Below, piece after piece: positions 60,743-64,000 of a stretch of DNA of 64,000 nucleotides. This DNA is from Oegoconia quadripuncta (Eukaryota > Arthropoda > Insecta > Lepidoptera > Autostichidae). Under the pieces are notes generated by a model. That model was not told the origin of the DNA and made no database searches. It saw only the letters and a list, made by a program, of their open reading frames with translations. How positions within the stretch are numbered: position 1 is the first letter of the stretch; each line of letters opens with the position of its first letter. The position numbers were made by a program, and so were the translations under genes. The stretch covers positions 32,606,836 to 32,670,835 of the forward strand of contig OX438748.1 in the NCBI GenBank assembly GCA_949316235.1. The letters run 5' to 3'.

Positions 60743-61440
60743 AAAAATATAGTAGCAGATGCCTGCTCTAAATTGACCCGCAAGCTCGTTGATGTCTTTT
60801 ACATGAGAACCCGGCAGTTAGTAAATTCTACTTTAATATGGACTTATAACATGGATAAGTCTGTAATTTTGCATCTTTATTCATGAGTGTGTAATGAATT
60901 CTATCAGTTTATACATAAAGTTATAAATTGTGCTTGTTTATCCTTACGTTGCGTTTGAACTTAATTTCATTACCGTAAAGTTCGACTCACAATTCCTTTT
61001 CTCCCATGTAAGAATTGACCGTTAAGCCAATCACGTATTAGCCTTTGCCAATCCTAATTCTTTAAAAAAATAACAGATCATCCAACAAACGAAAAAATGA
61101 AACTCTGTGGAGGGTCTACAAAGAAATGTTTGGGAAACATCGAATTCTGTTACGACGACAATTTAAAAAAAGTAAAAAAAAACTAGGTGCCTAAAGAGAA
61201 GTATCTTACCCAGCTGGTTGTAAATGAATGAATAACTAATGAAATTAACAATGCCCTGTTATCTGGTTCATTTGGGTAAACCACCTGAATTATGTATATT
61301 CATTCGCCCGGTACCGTTAGCAGCCGGGGGCTCCATTTCAGCCACAAACCACAGCTTTCCCTAATCTGTGTAGGGTCTGCAATAACCGCTTTTTATTAAC
61401 TGACGGCCCCAAAATAGAGGTCATGTTTTTCTAATGTATA
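60743..61440. other. AT-rich spacer, nothing recognised
   Basis: About 700 bases. Confidence 0.45.
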
Positions 61441-61452
61441 TATGTTTTTTGT

Positions 61453-61740
61453 TTTTATGCACAACGGTTTGGTATTTGACTTCAATCACACCTGATGTTA
61501 AGTGAAGATGAGGTCCAAGGTGGAAGCGTACTGACCCGGAAACTCCAACACATTTAGGGGACCGGCTATCTTATCTCTGACAACCGCAACACAACAATGC
61601 TATTAAACATTGCCGCTTGGCGGCAGATTTAGATATGATGGTGGTAGAAAACCAGGTGGACATTTAAAATGCCCTACCACCAACCCGCGACCTCCGAATC
61701 GTAAACCCAATGTTGTTTACATTGAGCCACGGAGGCGGTT
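61453..61740 (-). mobile_element. SINE-A copy, near full length
   Basis: Minus strand ACCGCCTCCGTGGCTCAATG head at 61740, AGAGATAAGATAGCCGGTCC and a T run at 61453. About 45 bp around GGTACATGTTTAGTACTCGG is deleted next to GCGGGTTGGTGGTAGG. Confidence 0.85.
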
Positions 61741-61847
61741 ATTTCTATGTTACCTCTTGTAGCCTAAGCGGCTCGATCGATTTTGAAATTATATGAAATA
61801 AATTGTGAAAAAATATAAATTTTTTTAAATACACGAATGTCACAATA

Positions 61848-61972
61848 GAAGGCCGGCAACGCATCTGTGACCCTTTTGGTGTTGCGGGTGTCCATGGGCA
61901 GCGGTAATTGCTTTCCATCAGGTGACCCGCATGGTCGTTTGCCGCCCTCTCATATAAAAAAAAAAAAAAAAG
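61848..61972 (+). pseudogene. LINE-E 3' end, short copy
   Basis: GAAGGCCGGCAACGCATCTG, GGTGTTGCGGGTGTCCATGG, GGTGACCCGCATGGTCG and a run of about 16 A. Encodes the [11 protein letters not shown].. C-terminus. Confidence 0.7.
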
Positions 61973-62270
61973 ATTGACCATAGTTTTTCAAGTGTGAAAG
62001 TCGAAGCAATTAAAATCGAAATTCTGGATATTGCTACATGTCTGGATTTGTGTCTTCGTTTCCGATACGAAACTGGATACGATCTTTGTAGATGAACAAG
62101 GATACTCTACAAAATATTTTAAAATTTCAAAATTATATGTCATCGGCAAGTAGGTAGGTACCTTAAAGGTTTTGATGATCTGTCAGTGAGTGAGACTTAG
62201 TAAAATACGTTCTGAAAGTTCGTATCTTTTTATTGCTTTACACTCGAAATTTGATCCTTTTACAACAGTC
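61973..62270. other. Spacer, nothing recognised
   Basis: About 300 bases. Confidence 0.4.
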
Positions 62271-62271
62271 C

Positions 62272-62450
62272 AAGTCAAAAATGCTTTATTTTGTAGGTAT
62301 ACAGAGTACACTTAAAATAGTACATTTTAAATTTTTTAAGCTACTGCTTGTTCAAAATGCAATTTTCCCCTGAGAAGAACAAGCAAGAAACTCGAAGGGT
62401 TGCTCTTTTAAAACCAGGCTTTGATTTTACATAAAGGTTCTTATACTACA
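62272..62450 (-). repeat. LINE-A-type 3' untranslated end, minus strand
   Basis: CAAGTCAAAAATGCTTTATT start, GAGAAGAACAAGCAAGAAAC and GGGTTGCTCTTTTAAA, the reverse complement of the LINE-A 3' end (CTTGCTCGTTCTTCTC, AAAGAGCAAC). Confidence 0.55.
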
Positions 62451-62955
62451 AAAAGGTTTTTATATTTCATTATTAATTGTGAAATAGCCTGGCATACGAA
62501 CGATCTGATGATCCAGTGATGATTATCGTCTGATATTTTTTTGACTGCGTTTTGGCGGCTAAAGTAAAATGTCAACTTGTTACTTTGATTGAAAAATTAT
62601 TAAAAAAAAATCATATTATATCGTATGTTGTTTATGCACATAATGTTGCATTAGAATAGGCTTATCAATTTGAAGTTTTATTTATGTTTTTTTTTGTTTT
62701 CTGCTGGCTGTATCTATTAGCCTAATACTACGAGTAACCAAACCCCGGTCACAGCATCTCGTGTTCAGTTCACTTGTGCATTCTACGAATTACGAAATAC
62801 TCTATAGTAACATGTAATCTTTTACACTCACGATGCAGCAGTAGAAAATGATTACCGAAGTTAAGGATCGTTTGGCACGTTTAACAAATGAAGTTTACGA
62901 GTAGGTAGTATTTTTAGCAGTAGAGGTTATATATCTGTTTATAGTAATTATATGT
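62451..62955. other. AT-rich spacer, nothing recognised
   Basis: About 500 bases. Confidence 0.45.
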
Positions 62956-62969
62956 TTGAAGTCTGGGAC

Positions 62970-63188
62970 TGTTGTTTGTGTGTCACCCGACAGACTGCGT
63001 GTCTGTCTGTTGGTGTGTCTGTGTATCCGTTGTGTCTGTGTGTCTGTCTGGGTGACTGTGTGTCTGTGTATTTGTGTGTCTGTGCGTGTGTGGGTCTATG
63101 TGTCTGTGTATTTATGTGCCTATGTGTCCGTGTGCCAGTGTGTCTGTGTGTCTTGGTGACTGTGTGTCTGTGTATTTGTGTCTGTGAA
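62970..63188. repeat. TGTG/TCTG minisatellite
   Basis: Loose units of TGTGTCTG with GTGACTGTGTGTCTGTGTAT and TTGTGTGTCTGTG recurring as higher-order units. The overlapping CV-rich peptides are artefacts. Confidence 0.85.
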
Positions 63189-63284
63189 TGTTTTTCGATA
63201 GTCTTTTATTTAATTCCAGCTATTATCGAGTTTAACAATAAACAAGAAGTACTATTTAAAAATATTTATTATTGAATTAATAAT

Positions 63285-63425
63285 ATTAAGTTTACTGCTT
63301 CTTCATAAAGCTGACCCCCCAGAAAAGAACGAGCAAGAAACTGCTATGGAATACCGTGCGTGATACACGCTCTTAAACCGTATTATGATTTCCGATAAAT
63401 TTAAATAGACATTCAATAAATTATA
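63285..63425 (-). repeat. LINE-A-type 3' untranslated end, minus strand
   Basis: CCCAGAAAAGAACGAGCAAG, AAACTGCTATGG and CACGCTCTTAAACC. Another piece of the 62272-62450 family. Confidence 0.5.
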
Positions 63426-64000
63426 TCATGTAACTTACGTTGAAATAATAGTTTGAAGTTAACTTCTTTTTTAGAAATTTGATTGAGGGCTCTGGAGGGG
63501 GTCAAGAGGTTTGTGACCTAGAGCAATTAAAAAATATATAACTTATTGCCTTGGTTTGCTCAAATCGATTAAGTTAGCAGACACATACACTTACGAGACC
63601 GTGACCGCATATTTATAAACCATTAAATAATGTTACATATCCTGGGCTATCAGCGTCTGAGCTACATACAAGAGTTCAAGTTCTCCACATGTGTAATGTA
63701 ATGAGATAATCGACGCCATGTTTCAACTGCCCCCACAGTTTACATGATCGCTGTGACCGTTAGCACCTTCATTGATAATGAATATAGCGAATAGCATAGA
63801 TGGGATACGTGTTAGTTTTCTTTGAAGTTATAACCTGGGGTCTAAGGTAGTTATAGAATTAAGTAGCGTACTGTCTATACTTTCAGCAGGCGCATTGTCT
63901 AGTACAATACATCTAGCTGGAGTTAAAGTGGGAGACGGCATTTTTTTTGTAACTTTTGACGGTTACAAATTTACGTCGTTCTTTTTATGTAACCATCATA
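63426..64000. other. AT-rich spacer to window end
   Basis: No gene, tRNA or repeat recognised in the last 570 bases. Confidence 0.45.

Noticed and set aside
62952..63275. 107-codon cysteine/valine-rich frame
   Set aside because: Reads through the TG/TCTG minisatellite; low complexity explains it.

Overview
The window looks like repeat-rich, gene-poor nuclear DNA of an insect, most probably a moth or butterfly. The evidence is about a hundred kinds of interspersed-repeat landmarks: Helitron ends of the CGCGGACGAAGTCGCGGGC...CTAG type, tRNA-derived SINEs with T/A-rich tails, 3' ends of RTE-, Jockey/CR1- and R1-like LINEs, and TA-flanked MITEs, all on an AT-rich background with no bacterial-type gene packing. 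No rRNA, no functional tRNA, no CRISPR array and no complete host gene was found. Order and species cannot be fixed from the sequence alone.

The one intact coding unit is a Ty3/gypsy LTR retrotransposon at 45785-51296. It has two 477-bp LTRs differing at one base that I could see, a 4-bp target duplication (TGTA), a single 1398-codon gag-pol frame with zinc knuckles, protease, reverse transcriptase, RNase H and integrase, and a tRNA-Leu-like primer site. The in-frame ATG lies inside the 5' LTR. The LTR carries a TATA box, an array of 24-bp repeats and a poly(A) signal. Behind pol lies a tandem array of about six 47-bp units. The element sits inside the 3' end of an older LINE whose tail resumes right after the second LTR.

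Layout. 0-5 kb: SINE and LINE debris, including a LINE with an inverted 5' end. 5-12 kb: SINEs, a TIR element with a nested SINE, AT-rich spacers. 12.2-12.6 kb: a CG-rich patch that may be the first coding exon of a host gene on the minus strand (signal-anchor-like peptide ending at a splice donor). 13-21 kb: SINEs, LINE ends, a CA microsatellite, a short Helitron and a MITE with perfect 64-bp inverted repeats. 21.7-24.1 kb: a Helitron with a truncated helicase frame, a 470-bp internal duplication and two minisatellites. 24.5-45 kb: LINE fragments, four copies of a TA-flanked MITE, many SINEs (two split by other elements), a possible solo LTR and several hairpins. 45.8-51.3 kb: the LTR element. 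51.3-64 kb: LINE tail, SINEs, a broken LINE on the minus strand with a zinc-finger end, a TTAA-flanked MITE and a TG/TCTG minisatellite.

Most short open frames in the window are chance or are pieces of LINE open frames; they are described under the elements they belong to. Family assignments rest on recognised motifs and on copies compared within the window, not on database searches.
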